Below are positions 62,161 through 64,000 of a stretch of DNA of 64,000 nt, piece by piece. This DNA comes from Dallia pectoralis (Eukaryota > Chordata > Actinopteri > Esociformes > Umbridae), in assembly GCA_029465975.1 (NCBI GenBank), contig CM055730.1:24798344-24862343 (forward strand), written 5' to 3'. Below the pieces are notes generated by a model that was not told the origin of the DNA, made no database searches, and saw only the letters and a list, made by a program, of their open reading frames with translations. Positions within the stretch are counted from its first letter, which is position 1. Every line of letters starts with the position of its first letter. The translations under genes were made by a program, and so were the position numbers.

Positions 62161-64000
62161 AGAGTATACATGGGCCTCATACAAACTGTTAGGCCTTGCC
62201 ATACTTAGACAAACAAAGACACTACTATATCCCACTCTGTCCACGCCAGAACTTAAAGTCGAAACACAATGCGACATTTCTGGCTATAGCACCCTTTTTT
62301 AATTCAACTGATATGACTTGCCTTTCTGATATACAACATATTCTGTTTACAACTATAGGTAGACTGATTACATAGTGATATTCACAACTAAGTCATTCAT
62401 TTCAAAATCACTGAAGCCAATCATTAGCTTCAACCATGTACCACAATTGCTTTGAATACCTGCCATGGACTAAGTATCCAAGAAAAATGAGGATGATAAT
62501 TCAACTTCAGAATTGTGTCCAGATTAGCATAAACTACCTGATAACTTGGTACGCTCATTTGAACTGTATCTTACTACCCAGAAAAGGGCATGCAAGTTTA
62601 TTTGCTCATAGGTAGCACTATAATAAAGAATTGAACAAAATGTCACTGTAGCCACCCTGAGTGATGTAGAACCACAGAGTAAACACTGATAGGATGTAAG
62701 ATTATACTCACCTGTCTAATATTTTGTGTACACTACTTCAGCCATCGAAGTTGCCTTAAAGGTCAAGGCATTGACAGGTTTCCTTGCATTTTTTCTCTAA
62801 TTGACGCCATTTCAACACGGATAGACCATGAAAAAACAACATTTTTTCTTGTGCCTCATTGCTCATCCCTTACTTCCCAATAGGAGGACCCCGCCCCATT
62901 GTTGCTTGCAACTATATTTATTATTGTTATTATATACTTATCTCCCTAAATGGTTCAATAACTCGGTTGGCCATGGATAACTTTTTCAAAAAATTTGCAC
63001 ATTGATCAAACAGGTGTCTAGTAACTCACACAACTCAAATGACCTACATACACCCATAGGTGGCGCAATAAATCACGGCCAAAGTCTACAGGCTAGGGCC
63101 GGCACACCGTTTGTCCAATATGGCTGAAACTTGGGGTCGATGCCTTAATTGACCTGATGAACAAAAAAGCCTCTTGGACCCATAAAGTCCGCCATGATGG
63201 ATTTTTCTGTACAGTCCAAATTTGGGACAATGTACAAAACGCTATTCCTCTTGAACCGCTGCTCTGATTCACTTGGTTGTTGGCTTGACATGTGTAGAAT
63301 TACTATCATTGAATTTGATATTTAAGGGAATGAAATTGAATACAGAATGGCGGAAAGGTGCATACATACTTACTATTCATGATGAACAAAAAAGCCTCTG
63401 GGACGCATAAGGTTTGCAATGATGGAATGTCTTGTACAGTCCAGATTTGGGAAAACCTTCATAAATTGTTTTCTCTTGAACCGCTGCTCCAAACGACTTC
63501 AATCTTGCTTTAGTCATGTGTGGAAGTAATGTCTTTCATTGTTAAATTTAGCAAAAAACAATATAATACATATTGAGGTGCGTGTTTATGTAACTTTCTA
63601 TATTGCCATCACCTCTTTGTGTCAGAGAATAGCCCTGCTGCTCCATATGTCCAAAATGGATGCATATTGTTGTACATGACTTGTTTCTCATGGTGAACAA
63701 AAAAGCCTCAAGGACCATGAGGTTTGCCATGATGGATTGTCTTGTACAGTGATATTTAGGGAAACACTATGAATTGTTTTCTCTTGTATTGCTGCTCCAA
63801 ATGACTTCAAACTTGCGTTTATATGTGTGGAATTCATGTGTTATGATGTTACCTTTAGCACAAAGCAATAGAATGATTAATGGCTGAATAGGGCGTACTT
63901 ATTTAAAATTTCACACTGATCAAATGTTTTTTGTGTTGATATGACACATTATTTTTCACACATGCGCCACTAGGGGCACGCAGCGTCTGCGTGCCTGTGA

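Larger units (their letters stand above)
58840..64000 (+). repeat. Dispersed teleost repeat array (AACAAAAAAGCCTC family)
   Basis: GAACAAAAAAGCCTC followed by GG(A/G)(A/C)(C/G)..CATAA(A/G)GT(C/T)(C/T)GC(C/A)ATGATGGA recurs near 59,156, 60,103, 63,160, 63,386 and 63,699, often followed by TCTTGTACAGTCCAGATTTG and CTTGAACCGCTGCTC. From about 63,140 the units lie roughly head to tail at 230-310 bp. AGGAACCCTATTGTTATTGT near 58,896 begins a well-known type of fish repeat. Only chance open frames. Confidence 0.65.

Overview
The window looks like intronic DNA of a teleost fish. It is AT-rich and non-bacterial, with GT-AG split exons, and it is packed with hAT, PIF/Harbinger, piggyBac, Tc1, LINE-1, LTR and retroviral sequences of the kinds found in ray-finned fish. 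The species cannot be named from the sequence. The only host gene I can support is cdhr1 (photoreceptor cadherin, also called protocadherin-21), on the + strand. Seven consecutive exons lie at 28,787-28,932, 45,777-45,827, 45,985-46,074, 47,773-47,859, 48,450-48,569, 52,058-52,201 and 57,942-58,020. All are in frame with compatible splice phases. They encode 239 codons from the first cadherin repeat into the third. I found no exons 5' of 28,787, and none 3' of 58,020 within the remaining 6 kb.

From 1 to 28.7 kb the DNA is a pile of transposable elements. These are: the 3' part of an LTR element with a 27-bp coding minisatellite (1-1,099); a pair of inverted repeat arms (1,100-2,338 and 8,575-9,590); a complete non-autonomous LTR element whose interior is almost entirely minisatellite (2,849-7,213, target duplication AACGG); piggyBac remnants; a ZMYM-type hAT transposon on the minus strand with a two-exon broken transposase (about 11.1-17.5 kb), itself hit by two more hAT elements with 8-bp duplications; a Harbinger MITE (18,269-19,039); and a degraded LINE-1 (about 20.7-25.26 kb) split by another hAT element.

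The 16.8-kb intron between the first two exons holds a four-deep nest. A decayed LTR element (30,06x to about 41.3 kb) is split by a Harbinger-type element (30,373-41,067, duplication CTG). That contains a second terminal-inverted-repeat element (31,129-40,247, duplication ACAT), which contains a retroviral provirus (32,290-38,543, duplication CAAA). The provirus has two 723-bp LTRs that I read as identical, an intact 521-codon gag and a short env-like frame, but no pol. It therefore appears to be a recent insertion moved by proteins from elsewhere.

The right part (41-64 kb) carries a second minisatellite-type LTR element (41,370-42,897, duplication TGTAA), a long terminal-inverted-repeat element with 31-bp tandem repeats, solo LTRs at 48,708-49,063 and 56,811-57,300, and several piggyBac copies in both orientations with transposase fragments. 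There are also THAP-, SANT/Myb- and SWIM-like coding scraps around 54.4-55.9 kb. From 58.8 kb to the end is a dispersed teleost repeat with a 146-bp tandem block. No RNA genes, CRISPR arrays or bacterial operons were seen.
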